From NCBI RefSeq assembly GCF_002575655.3, contig NC_053036.3:158944627-159008626 (forward strand): a stretch of 64,000 nucleotides of DNA. The letters run 5' to 3'. Below are positions 23,259 to 34,590 of the stretch, in pieces. The position numbers and the translations under genes are program-made. This DNA is from Aegilops tauschii subsp. strangulata. Lineage: Eukaryota; Streptophyta; Magnoliopsida; Poales; Poaceae. The number at the start of each line of letters is the position of its first letter. Within the stretch, counting starts at the first letter, position 1. The notes beneath the pieces are model-generated. The model made no database searches. It worked only from the letters and a program-made list of their open reading frames with translations, and had not been told where the DNA came from.

Positions 23259-24705
23259 CTAATCTAGCTCTGGACGAGCCGGACTTCTATTCTGCAGGGT
23301 AGACCGGACTCGTTTGACAGTGTCCAGGGGCTTGACTGCCGATGCAGTATTCGGCTTAATGAGGCCACCCCGTACTTCGGCTGCGAGGGCCGCGGTATGC
23401 TCCTCGATACGGAGGGAGTACTCCATGTTTCCATTGACTGTTATAACGCCACGTGGTCTAGGCATCTTGAGCTTTAGGTAAGCGTAGTGCGGGACTGCAT
23501 TGAAATGGGCCAAAGTGGTCCGTCCAAGCAGTGCATGATAGCCACTGCGAAAGGGGACGATGTCGAAGATCAGGTCTTCGCTACGAAAATTATTCGGTGA
23601 AGCGAAGACTACTTCCAGCGTTATGGACCCTGTGCAACAGGCCTCGACGCCGGGTATCACTCCTTTAAAGGTGGTTTTAGGGGCTTGATTCTTGATAGAT
23701 CAATACCCATTTTGCGAACAGTGTCCTGATAAAGCAGGTTAAGACTGCTGCCGCCATCCATAAGGACTTGCGTAAGGTGGAATCCTTTGATAATTGGATC
23801 GAGGACCAATGCTGCCGAACCTCCATGACGGATACTGGTCGGATGGTCTCTACGATCGAAAGTGATCGGACAGGCTGACCATGGGTTAAATTTTGGGGCG
23901 ACTGGCTCTATGGCATAGATGTCCCTTAATGCGCGCTTGCACTCCCGCTTAGGGATATGAGTAACGTATATCATATTCACCGTTTTTACCTCGGGGGGGG
24001 GAATTTCTTCTGTCCCCCTATGTTCGGTGGGCGAGGCTCTTCATCGTCGTCCTCGCTGGGCGGCCCTTTCCCCTTATGTTCGGTGTTTACCTTACTGGCC
24101 TGTTTAAAGACCCAACAATTTCTGTTGGTATGATTGGCAGACTCGGGTGCCATGAATCTGGCAAGGCCGATCAAGTATTCTGTCCAAACTAGATGGACCA
24201 TCCTTGTTTCCTTTGAATGACTTCTTCCGCTGTCCGGGTTTAGAGCCACTGAATCCGGCGTTGACCGCCGTGTCTTCCGTATCTTCGTTATTGCTTCGAC
24301 GCTTGTGTTTGTTGCGTTGTGGCTTGCCGTTGCCATCTCTGGCTTCGGAGGTGCCAGGGTTGCTGGTACTGTTGCTTCTACGAGCGAGCCAGCTGTCTTC
24401 TCCCGTGCAAAGCGGGTCATGAGTGCGGTAAGGGCTGCCATGGACTTCGAGGTGTTGGGCGAGCCACTCATCCTGGACGCTGTGTTTAAAGGCCGCGAGG
24501 GCTTCGGCGTCCGGACAATCCACAATTTGGTTCTTTTTAATTAAGAACCTGGTCCAGAGCTTCCGGGCTGATTCTCCGGGTTGCTGGACTATATGACTAA
24601 GGTCATCGGCGCCTGGAGGCCGAACATAGGTACCTTGAAAGTTATCTCTAAAGGCATCTTCCAAATCTTCCCAGCTACCAATAGAGTTTTCTGGGAGGCT
24701 GTTTC
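23259..24705 (-). pseudogene. Tat-B gag 3' part and protease
   Basis: Minus strand, reading from 24705 down. The gag part (about 24705-23990) starts mid-domain (NSIGSWEDLEDAFRDNFQGTY) because Tat-A copy 2 sits upstream. The protease active site is at about 23750 (VLMDGGSSLNLLY), with the second block YHALLGRTTLAHFNAVPHYA near 23510-23540. The Asp-Gly-Gly-Ser site is usual for Tat-lineage proteases. Frame changes near 24104 and 23986, and a stop near 23657, break the product. No polymerase domain follows. Confidence 0.8.
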
Positions 24706-25221
24706 TGTCGTGGAATTGTCACGGCAGATGTCCTTGAGTTAGGACTTAGTCGTGGAGCCATCGCAACTAGGAAGCTTGAAGGGGTTATGCGGGACAAGGA
24801 ACACGAGGGTTTATACTGGTTCGGCCCCTTACGGTGAAGGTGAAAGCCTACGTCCAGTTCGGGGTGTTATTGATTAGGGTTGCGATCGCCAGGGAGCTAA
24901 ACAGCTATGCCCGGTTCTCGATGAGGTTGTTGTTGCCCTTAAACCGCTGCCGGGTCCTCCCTTTATATAGGGAGGCTGACGCCCAGCAGCCCTTAGAGTC
25001 TCGGCCGGCTCATAAGAGCGTCCGGCTCGGACTATGAACAATACTTGCCTTACACTACAAGCCTACTATAACAATGATTGTAACTACAGGCTTTAAGCCA
25101 TATCCGGGTCTCAGCCCATCTCTGGCCCATTATCTTGACACTTAGCTCCGGGCTTCTGGCAATGACCCTTAGAATAACCCGGCCCTCCTGGCGGGTGACT
25201 CCAAGGTCTATATCCTCAACA
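24706..25221 (-). repeat. 3' LTR of Tat-A copy 2
   Basis: 516 bp, TGTCGTGG...CCTCAACA on the + strand, almost identical to 37157-37672. The TTTATATAGG motif near 24963 is the LTR TATA region. The likely polypurine tract (minus strand TCTGGGGCCTAA) adjoins it at 25222-25233. Confidence 0.93.
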
Positions 25222-25505
25222 TTAGGCCCCAGATTGACTTGAGCCGGCTCGTGTCAATCTTCAATTCTGCAGACAGAAAAATCTCCGGCTTACCATTCAT
25301 GTGAAGGCCATAACCCGGAGTGACGTCATCCTCTGGACTCCGGATAATCCGCCGTGACGTCATCCTCCATTAAGTCCGTTTTTTACTCCGCCAGATCCGC
25401 AACGGATCTTTGCCTTTACTGTCATCCTGAAAATCGAGGCGCCGTGAGGGGGAGATAACCACGCCGTGGCCTCCTTGAATCTCGCGCCCACTTATGACCC
25501 TGCCT

Positions 25506-25513
25506 TATAAATA
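25506..25513 (+). promoter_or_regulatory. TATA box of the antisense accessory gene (copy 2)
   Basis: TATAAATA followed about 30 bases on by the pyrimidine-rich stretch CTCTTCTCACACTCTCC, a typical plant start region (about 25535-25555). A 5'-UTR exon ends at 25689 before a GTGAGT donor. The 5'-UTR intron (25690-26287) ends in TTATAG shortly before the start codon at 26304. This is internal to the element and directed against the LTR promoter. Confidence 0.65.
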
Positions 25514-26303
25514 GGCCAGCCCAACGCTCTCTTCTCACACTCTCCTTCTTCCTCCTCGCGCTGTCGCTTCTCTGCCCGAGCTCCGCCACTGCCGCCGCCG
25601 TCGCGCCCCTAATCTTCATCAACCCGGCCGCTGCATCACCCTGACTCGGACCAGATAACGGCGGCGACTTCCGCTCTTCCTCAACTCCGGTGAGTCTTCT
25701 CTGCCTTGCTAGAACAGATCTGTGGTAGGGTTCCTTCCGTTCTTCGTGTTCGTCACCATTGCCCACAAACTCGATAGTCCTTGTTACCACTGTAGTTGGT
25801 TGATCTTTAACCTTGCGTAGAACCATTGCGGTAGATGTTGAAACCCATTTCATCTGCAAGAAATCCTCTTTTTACTGCATAAGAACTGTGTTCAACCTCA
25901 AGAACTTCTCCTGCCTCTGTTTTTTAGGTCTAGAAAATTTTCTCTGCTCCGACTATTTTGATCCAAAAAAGTTACGGTAGTATGTGAAACCTGTTTTACC
26001 ACACTTAGTAAAAACTGCAACCATTGAATCTCGGCGGCTTACATGTCCGGCTTAAAGAAAACACGCGCCATAGAACTTTCCGGTTTAAAGAGAACCATGC
26101 TCTGTAGACTCTTCCGGCTTAACTGTAGTAATCCGTAGATGACCAACTTATTCTGAACGCTCCTACGGCTTAGATAACCCACCATATCTGAATACATATC
26201 ATTAGTCCCCTTCATAAGCCGCCACCTTAGTTTGAACAATAGATCCCCGGCTTATAATTGACCCGGATACTTTTCTTTTTATTATAGACCACCAACCTTC
26301 ACC

Positions 26304-29300
26304 ATGCCTCCCAAGGCTCCTATCACTTGCAACTGGATGAGATCCAACGTCACTGACGAGACCCTGGCCAACTTCGTTAAGTCCGGATATCTGCCCAAGA
26401 AGGAAGTGATGTCCTACCGTGCCCCTAACCCGTCAGAAGAAAGACCACAGCCGAGGGACGGGGAGGTAGTGATCTTTGCGGACCATATGAGCCGGGGCTT
26501 CGCACCGCCCGGCTCAAAATTCTTCCGGGACGTGCTCAACTTCTTTGACCTCCGGCCTCAGGATATAGGACCCAATTCCATATCCAACATCTGCAACTTC
26601 CAAGTCTTTTGTGAAGTATATCTTGGAGAAGAGCCGAGTCTGCTGCTCTTCAGAGAGCTGTTTTATTTGGACCGCCAAAATGAGTGTGCTAACGGGCCAA
26701 GTCTAGAGTTAGGCGGCATCTCCATCCAGCGACGTAGGGACTGTCTGTTCCCTTACGCAGAGCCGCCGAGCCACCCTAAGGACTGGAATATGACTTGGTT
26801 CTACTGCCAAGATACATCCCCGGCTGACGAGAACCCGCTGCCCGGCTTTCGCCCAACGCGCCTGGAACCGACTCATCCACTATCCGACAAACTGACTGCC
26901 GCGGAACGCCAGCCCCTGCTTCCAACGATCAACAAGATCAAGGCCCTGCTAGGCAACGGTCTGAACGGAATTGATCTAGTCCGGGTCTGGATCTCATGGC
27001 GGGTGATCCCATTAAGCCGCCGCCCCGGCTTAATGTGTGAGTACACCGGGCGAAAGGATGACCCGCAGAGGCACAGTCGCAATGATCTTCCAGAAGACGT
27101 TGCCGAAGAAGAAACCAAGGCTCTGTTAAACGAGAGCCTGGCAGATTGTGGAAGAACCGGGCTAGCCCCGTTCTGCAAGACCAATCCAGCCCCAGCGGTA
27201 AGCCGCTGAACCTTTCCACTTTTTTTTTACATGTCACCTTGCTCTGAACCATTTTAAGAGTTCATTACTATATTTCTCAGGCTGATGACAAGTTCTGGCG
27301 GGTCAAGTATGACCATGAGGCGGCCAAGAAGGCGAGGAAGGCGAAGAAAGCCGCCAAGAAAGCCGCCCCTCGCAAAAAGGGAAGCAGACCCACTGCTTCG
27401 GAGCTGCTGCAATTAAGCGACAGCTCCGAGTCAGAGGTAACCCTTAAACCTTTAAACTCCTGCCATATTTGTCGTTTGCTACTGTCCGCCTTATCAACAT
27501 TTTGCTTATTGACAGGATGACACCGGCGCCAGTAACCCGGTGATTGAAGAGGTAACATCACTTTCCTCCGACTCGGAGCCTTTGCCGCAGCTGAAAGTCC
27601 GAAGACTAACCCGGAAAGTAAGCTTTTCTCATCCATTAGCTCATCAAGACCCTCAATTTCTTTTGAAGCAACAGGTCCATGAAAGCCGGCGTCACACCCG
27701 GGCTCGCAAGGACGCCGACCTCTCCGCCGGGTTACCCGACGCAACAAGGAAGCGTCGTACTGAGGTTTTTTCTCACCTGTACCCTTTTCATCCGTTGGTG
27801 GGTGTCATCCGTCAGCCACTCAACTCTTCTGACTCCAATTACCAGGAGACCTCCCCCTCTTCGGGTGACTCCATGCAGTCAAGTCTGCCGGCCTTCAAAA
27901 CTGCACCCGGGTAATAATAATCTCCTTACATTATCTGTCTGTACTTACTCTTTGTATACCTAACACTTCTGTCTTTTCAGTGCCCAGGCAAAGCTCACCA
28001 AAAGAGCCAAGAAGACCAGGTCAGCCGGAGTGCCAGACTTGCCTGAGCCGGAGACGACAGCTCAAGAGCCGCCAGCCGCCTCCGCCGTCGAAGCCACCAT
28101 TCCCATGGACACGGCGCCTGAAGCCCCTGCCCCGACCACCAAGACAACGATCGAAGCATCAGCTAACCCGGAGGCCTCCGGCTCAGCCCCACCAGCTAAC
28201 GACCCGGACGTGGTAATTACCCGGACGGAGTATGTTGAGCCGGGGAGGCCGACCGCGCTGGCCAAATGCTCCGCCAAGGGGGAGTTGCTGCAACCCCACC
28301 GGGTGAATCTGGATCTCTCCAGCTACACCGACTTAAGCATTGGAGAGCTCGTCTCAAGCTACATCAGCCAAGCTCACAAGAGCCGGGACGCCGAGATCGC
28401 CATGGTCAACCAGATCCAACAAAAATCTGAGGTAACCTTCTGCTGTCTTCTTACTTTCTGCATAGTGATCCTTGTCATTCTAGCCCCCAAGTCTATGATT
28501 TATACGTGAATATGTCGTAGACTTAGATTCCGGTTTACTTAACTGAACCGGCAGTACGTAGATAGATACGTTCAATATGCATTAGCCCCCAAGTGCCAAG
28601 TGTCTTTGCTTGGAAAGTGCTTGGGACTTATAGAATGACTGTTAATAACCCGGAAATATATGCAGGCTGCTGGCAAGAAATTTGAGTCGGACCTTGCGGA
28701 TCTCAAGAGCCGGCTAAAGACACAAGAGATGGAGACCCGGAAGGCCAACGCCAAGTTTGTCTCCAGCATCGCCACTCAGGAGAAACTGAAGACCGAATTC
28801 GATGCTGAGCGGAAGGCCTGGGTTGAGGAGAAAGCCGCACTGGTGACCCGGGCAGAGCAGGCGGAGAAGGCCCTCACTGAGAAGACCGCTGAGCTCTCCG
28901 GCCTGAAGCGCCAGGTTTCCCAAATGGTGGCTACTATCTTTGGTAAGTCGCCTCGCCGGCTTTCGTCAAATATGTATATGTTATGACTCATCCTTGTCAC
29001 CGGCTTGTCTGACCTTTATTAAACAGGTCCCAGGAGTGCCAACCTCAACCAGAGCGTGGTCACCAAGTTAAAGGCCGTGTACACCCTGGTGGAACAACTC
29101 TACACCGGGTCACAGCGCGCCTTAGCTGTGGTGGCCCTATCCAACGAGGTGCCAACCCATTTGGCTGAAGTCCTGCGCCGGCTCGCTGTTCTGCCACAGC
29201 GGATCCAGGAGCTACGCCGAGCCTCCGCGAGATCCGGAGCAATTGCCGCGCTGAGCCGGGCCAAAGCATTCCTGCCGGAGCTAGACCCGGCAGACATCGC

Positions 29301-29664
29301 CCTGGGTTACCCAAGCCTGAAGGAAGACGGCTCCGCCTTCGACCAGAAGGACTTCGCGGCATGTGTGAAAGCTGTACGCCCGGTGGCCACCATCATTGGG
29401 AACGACACCAACTTATCCAAGTATCAGCCGGGGTACAACGCGGAGAATCAGAGGATTCCAACCCCTCGCTATGAAGCTCTCAGTCTGATTCCTCCGGCTC
29501 GCCAGCACACCTTCGCCCCCGAGATTGACCCGGCCGGGTTAATTGACGAAGAGGCCCAGTTCGAAGCTCTCAGCGGCATCGACTGGAAGTCGTCAACCTT
29601 CGAGGTCTTGGGATCAGCCGGAGCAGAAGACGAGCTGGGGACTTCAACTCAGCAGGCGTCATAA
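26304..29664 (+). CDS. Antisense accessory gene of Tat-A copy 2 (intact, spliced)
   Basis: Eight coding exons fit with consistent phase: 26304-27197, 27281-27436, 27516-27617, 27675-27764, 27846-27910, 27981-28431, 28666-28942, 29027-29664. They total 2,673 bases, 890 residues plus stop. Residues about 15-230 resemble the plant 'putative gypsy type transposon' domain (PF04195-like). Residues about 311-335 are Lys/Ala/Arg-rich (KKARKAKKAAKKAAPRKK) and could be a nuclear localisation signal. Residues 440-530 are Pro/Ala/Glu-rich. Residues 587-678 form a predicted coiled coil; the C-terminus (about 680-890) is globular and unassigned. It lies opposite to gag-pol, as accessory ORFs of Tat elements do. 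The two short introns at 27618-27674 and 27765-27845 are stop-free and in frame, so a 936-residue form is possible. Function unknown. Confidence 0.75.
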
Positions 29665-30725
29665 AGCGGCTGGCGGTTCACCGAACAACGCTCCACCCTT
29701 GAGTCTTTGAAGGATTTTTGTAATAGAATAAGTGCAACAACTTATCTCTACCGTGCCATCGTGCACGTAATGAATGCTGAAACCCCTTGAAGTTATTCTT
29801 TTGGTGCTCCTTCGGGTCTAATTACGCCTTTGTCCTTCTCAACCTTAAAAAGTACCTTCAAGTGTCTGCATAGAAAGGCAAATCACAAGTCTCAAGGCGG
29901 CTTACCGCCCTGAGAATCAGGCGTTTGAAATGGATAACCCGGAATACGAACCAAAAAAGACTGGTCATTAACTATACTCTGAACATAGCCGTGATAACAC
30001 ACTTAACGGCCTGTGAGCATACTTCCGGTTTAAATAACCCGGGTAGCTTGGTTGATACCTGAACTCGAATTTATCTGTCTTGATGACATCCATGATGTTC
30101 AACTAACAAGATAAACCAAAATTAAGCCGGCAAGTGAGACCCGGCAGTACATACTTTGACATGATCAGAGTAGACTTGTGATAAAATATAAAAACTTGGG
30201 GCTTCCGATTCGAATACGACCAGAAACCCGGTCCAAAGGGGTTAAGCTAAGATTCGGATGCGATCATATAGCCCCCAGTGGGTGCGGCGATGCCAATCAA
30301 AAGGGTATCGACAGCTATGTTCTCTTTGGTTCGAATACGACCCATGTTTGAACAGGAAGCCCCCAAGTGACTCTGAAAATTGTTTAACGACGCTGATTCG
30401 AATACGATCCACCTCGATTCTCAGAGGGGTTACACTATGATTCAAATATGACCAAAGGCAACCTCCCAATGAGCTCGACACTTTGCCAATCAAAATGGGT
30501 ATCGACAGCTATGTTCTCTTTGGTTCGAATACGACCCATGTTTGAACAGGAAGCCCCCAAGTGACTTTACTGCTTACGATCATAAGCCGGATCCTCCTTT
30601 CAAATTAGTATGTAAAAAATGACACACACATAATTGGAGGAGAAAAAGGACAGAGGTCCTGCTTTATTGCTTATCATAATATATACATGTCTGAGATAAA
30701 TATGTACACCACGAGAGCCGGCAGC
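29665..30725. other. Spacer between the antisense gene and pol, with tandem-repeat region
   Basis: Noncoding 3' regions of two convergent genes. The stretch 30200-30566 carries several versions of GATTCGAATACGAC and one long direct repeat. No coding frame is supported here. Confidence 0.7.
30292..30566. repeat. Direct repeat in the Tat-A 3' region
   Basis: An 81-base unit at 30292-30372 (starting GCCAATCAAAAGGG) recurs at 30485-30566 with about two differences, a period of 193 bases. Shorter GATTCGAATACGAC-like motifs lie near 30207, 30250, 30331, 30393, 30431 and 30523. Variable tandem repeats in this position are a known property of Tat/Ogre elements. Confidence 0.85.
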
Positions 30726-31860
30726 TCAAGTGTAGTAAGGCCGAAGCTGAGCTATATTCCATGGCCGACGGGTCTCCTCCTTAGATTTACGCGAATCCTT
30801 ATGTTCCTGAATATCAATGAGATAATATGACCCGTTGTGCAAGTTCTTACTGACCACAAAGGGCCCTTCCCAAGGTGGGGATAACTTGTGTGCATCAGTT
30901 TGATCCTAGATGAGCCGGAGCACAAGGTCGCCTTCCTGGAAGACCCGGGATTTGACCCGGCGGCTATGATAACGGCGCAGGTCTTGTTGGTAAATCGCTG
31001 AACGGGCTGCCGCCACATCACGTTGTTCGTCCAACAAGTCCAGAGCATCTTGGCGCGCTTGTTCATTATCCGTCTCAACATAAGCCGCCACACGAGGCGA
31101 ATCGTGACGGATGTCACTGGGGAGGACTGCTTATGCTCCATAAACCATGAAGAAAGGCGTGAAGCCAGTAGACCTGTTAGGACTAGTGTTGATGCTCCAT
31201 AAGACGGAGGGCAGCTCCTCCACCCAACAACCCGGCGTCCGTTGCAAAGGGACCAAAAGCCGGGGTTTGATGCCCTTCAGAATCTCCTGGTTAGCTCTCT
31301 CAGCTTGACCATTGGATTGGGGGTGAGCCACTGAGGAAACATCAAGTCGGATATGCTCCCGTTGACAAAATTCTTCCATAGCGCCCTTGGATAAATTGGT
31401 GCCATTGTCAGTTATGATGCTGTGCGGAAAGCCGAAGCGGAAAATCACCTTTTTCATAAATTGAACCGCCGTGGCTGCATCGCACTTGCTAACTGGCTCA
31501 GCCTCCACCCACTTCGTGAATTTGTCAACGGCCACCAAGAGGTGGGTCTTCTTATCCTTGGATCGTTTAAAAGGCCCAACCATATCAAGCCCCCAGACCG
31601 CAAAGGACCAAGTGATTGGGATCATCCTCAACTCCTGAGCCGGCACATGAGCCCGTCGTGAGAACCTTTGGCAACCATCGCATTTACTGACCAAGTCCTC
31701 TGCATCAGCATGAGCCGTCAGCCAATAAAAACCATGACGAAAAGCCTTGGCTACAAGAGATTTTGAACCGGCATGATGGCCACAATCCCCTTCATGGATC
31801 TCGCGCAAGATCTCTTGACCTTCCTCAGGGGAGATACAACGCTGAAATGCCCCTGAACAC
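30726..31860 (-). pseudogene. Tat-A integrase (stops and frameshift)
   Basis: Minus strand. The zinc-binding HHCC segment is at about 31690-31800 (GDCGHHAGSK ... CDGCQRFSRR). The catalytic core shows Asp in LDMVGPF (near 31580), Asp in SIITDNGTNL (near 31405) and Glu in GQAERANQEI (near 31300). A stop at 31131-31133 lies in the conserved VYGAEAVLP block, where GAA has become TAA. Another TAG lies at 30906-30908. The C-terminal chromatin/cDNA-binding tail continues to a stop near 30726. A frameshift near 31850 separates it from the polymerase. It would insert cDNA into chromosomes. Confidence 0.9.
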
Positions 31861-33928
31861 TGCGATGATGCAACTCGCCGTCGATAACAATCATTGACTT
31901 AGCCCGCCTGGTTATTTGCCTGGCCAGAGTTTCATCCTCCGGCAATTCTCCCCGGGTTATGTAAGCCAGATATGGCATTGTCCAGTCTGGTATGACATGA
32001 AGAGCCGCCACCAGTCGCGCCTCCAGGTCAGGGATAGCCAAGTCTTCTTCTGTAGGCAACTTAACCGAGGGGTTATACAGGACATCCAGGAAAGTGTTAG
32101 GCGGCACCGGCTTTCGCTGAGAGCCTAGCCGGCTTAAAGCATCAGCCGCCTCATTCTTCCTGCGATCAATGTGCTCCACTTGGTATCCCTGAAAGTGCCC
32201 AGCAATGGCATCAACCTCGCGACGATAAGCCGCCATGAGGGGATCCTTAGAATCCCAGGTGCCTGATACTTGTTGAGCCACCAAATCTGAATCCCCAAAG
32301 CACCTTACCCGGCTTAAGCTCATCTCCTTAGCCACCCGAAGACCGTGGAGCAAAGCTTCGTATTCAGCCGCATTGTTAGTGCAAGGAAACATCCACCGTA
32401 GCACATAATGGAACTTGTCACCTTTAGGGGAAACCAATACAACACCAGCCCCCGAGCCCTCCAACTGTCTGGACCCATCGAAGTGGATAGTCCAATAAGT
32501 GTTATCCGGCTTTTGCTCAGGCACTTGAGACTCCGTCCAATCATTGATGAAATCCACCAAGGCCTGAGACTTAACAGCAGTGCGTGGCACATATTTGAGG
32601 CCATGAGGTCCAAGTTCTATAGCCCACTTAGCAATTCTCCCTGTAGCCTCTCTGTTTTGGATAATATCACCAAGGGGGGCAGAACTGACCACAGTGATGG
32701 GATGACCCTGAAAATAATGTTTGAGCTTCTGGCTCGCCATGAACACACCGTATACGAGCTTCTGCCAATGCGGGTACCGCTGCTTGGACTCAATGAGCAC
32801 CTCGCTAACATAATAAACCGGCCGCTGAACCGGATTCTCCTTACCCGCCTCCTTGCGCTCCACAACAATAGCCACGCTGACAGCTTGTGCATTTGCCGCT
32901 ACATATAGTAGCAAGGGCTCCTTATCAATCGGAGCAGCAAGGACGGGGGGCTCTGCCAGTTGCTTTTTCAAATCCTCAAAAGCGGTATTAGCTGCATCAT
33001 TCCAGATAAAGTTATCAGTCTTCTTCATCAACTGATATAGAGGCATAGCCTTCTCACCCAAACGGCTTATAAACCGGCTTAAAGCAGCGATGCGACCCGC
33101 CAAACGCTGAACGTCATTTATACATGCCGGCTTAGCTAGGGAGGTGATAGCCTTGATCTTCTCCGGGTTAGCCTCAATGCCTCTGTCAGAAACCAAGAAG
33201 CCCAATAGTTTGCCTGCAGGAACACCAAAAACACACTTGGCCGGGTTGAGCATCATCTTGTAGACCCGGAGATTATCGAAGGTTTCCCTTAAGTCATCTA
33301 TCAGGGTTTCCTCCTTGATGGATTTAACCACAATATCATCCACGTAAGCGTGAACATTGCGCCCGATCTGTTTATGAAGACAATTCTGTACACAACGCTG
33401 GTAAGTCGCCTGTGCACACTTGAGTCCAAAAGGCATAGACACATAGTAGAAGGCTCCAAAGGGACTGATGAACGCCGTCTTCTCCTGGTCCTTAACTGCC
33501 ATCTTAATCTGATGATACCCGGAATAGGCATCCAAGAAACTCAAGCGTGCACAACCCGCCGTAGCGTCAATGATTTGATCAATACGGGGGAGAGCAAAAG
33601 GATCAGCCGGACACGCCTTGTTCAAGTCCGTGTAGTCCACACACATCCGCCAGGTGCCGTTCTTCTTGAGTACGAGCACCGGGTTAGCCAACCACTCCGG
33701 GTGAAAAACCTCAACAATGAACCCGGCTGCCAAGAGCCGGGCCACTTCTTCACCAATAGCTTTCCGCCTCTCTTCGTTAAACCGCCGAAGGAACTGTCTG
33801 ACCGGCTTAAATTTTGGATCAATATTGAGAGTGTGCTCAGCGAGTTCTCTAGGTACACCTGGCATGTCAGAAGGCTTCCACGCGAAGATGTCCCTATTCT
33901 CACGGATGAACTCGATGAGCGCGCTTTC
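31861..33928 (-). pseudogene. Tat-A reverse transcriptase, RNase H and second RNase H
   Basis: One long open stretch on the minus strand. RT blocks in order: WRMCVDYTDLNKACP, FLDAYSGYHQI, FISPFGAFYYVSMPFGL, and catalytic AYVDD (plus coordinates 33335-33346). RNase H follows (about 32990-32600), then a second, archaeal-type RNase H (about 32510-32100) with Asp in HFDGSRQ, Glu in NAAEYEALL, Asp in FGDSDLV and Asp in NEAADALS. Two RNase H domains in series are diagnostic for the Tat lineage. The domain is uninterrupted but cut off from the protease by TAG at 33929 and from integrase by a frameshift near 31850. Confidence 0.93.
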
Positions 33929-34590
33929 CTATTTCGGGTCCAGATTTGCACTGATGCTAAACTGCTGAGACGAGTCACCCGGAACAAAATCAACAAGTTT
34001 AGTCTCATCAGCTGATTTAAATTTCATTGCTGGTTCATTCTCTGTGGTTGGCTTTTTCAGAGAGGTCATATCTGTTGGGTCAACATTGTCTTTATAAAAT
34101 TTCAACTCTTCTGTGGCGCAAACAGACTCTGCATAAGCCGCGTCACCTTCCTCACACTCCAGAGCCACTTTCCGGCTGCCGTGAACCGTAATGGTCCCAT
34201 TGTGACCCGACATCTTGAGCTGTAAGTACACATAACACGGTCGTGCCATGAACTTGGCGTAAGCCGGCCGTCCAAATATAGCGTGGTATGGACTTCTTAT
34301 CTTGACCACCTCAAAGGCCAACTTCTCCACCCTGTAGTTGTTCTCATCACCAAAAGCCACTTCCAGTTCGATTTTGCCGACTGGATAAGCCGACTTACCG
34401 GGTACCACACCATGGAAGATAGTATTTGACTGACTGAGGTTCTTATCGACTAGCCCCATACGACGGAAAGTCTCATAATAGAGGATGTTGATGCTGCTGC
34501 CTCCATCCATGAGTACCTTTGTGAACTTATAGCCTCCCACCTGAGGAGCCACCACTAAGGCCAGGTGGCCCGGGTTATCCACCCGGGGGG
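33929..34590 (-). pseudogene. Tat-A protease
   Basis: Minus strand retropepsin-like domain with active site VLMDGGSSINILYY near 34500 and second block YHAIFGRPAYAKFMARPCY near 34250-34290. It is entered from gag through a frameshift in a C/G run near 34580-34590 and ends at TAG (33929-33931), where a CAG would keep the polyprotein open. It would process gag-pol in the particle. Confidence 0.9.

Noticed and set aside
30200..30566. Regularly recurring GATTCGAATACGAC motifs looked CRISPR-like
   Set aside because: The spacing is irregular, the motifs are degenerate, and the site is a eukaryotic retrotransposon 3' region; a tandem repeat is the right reading.
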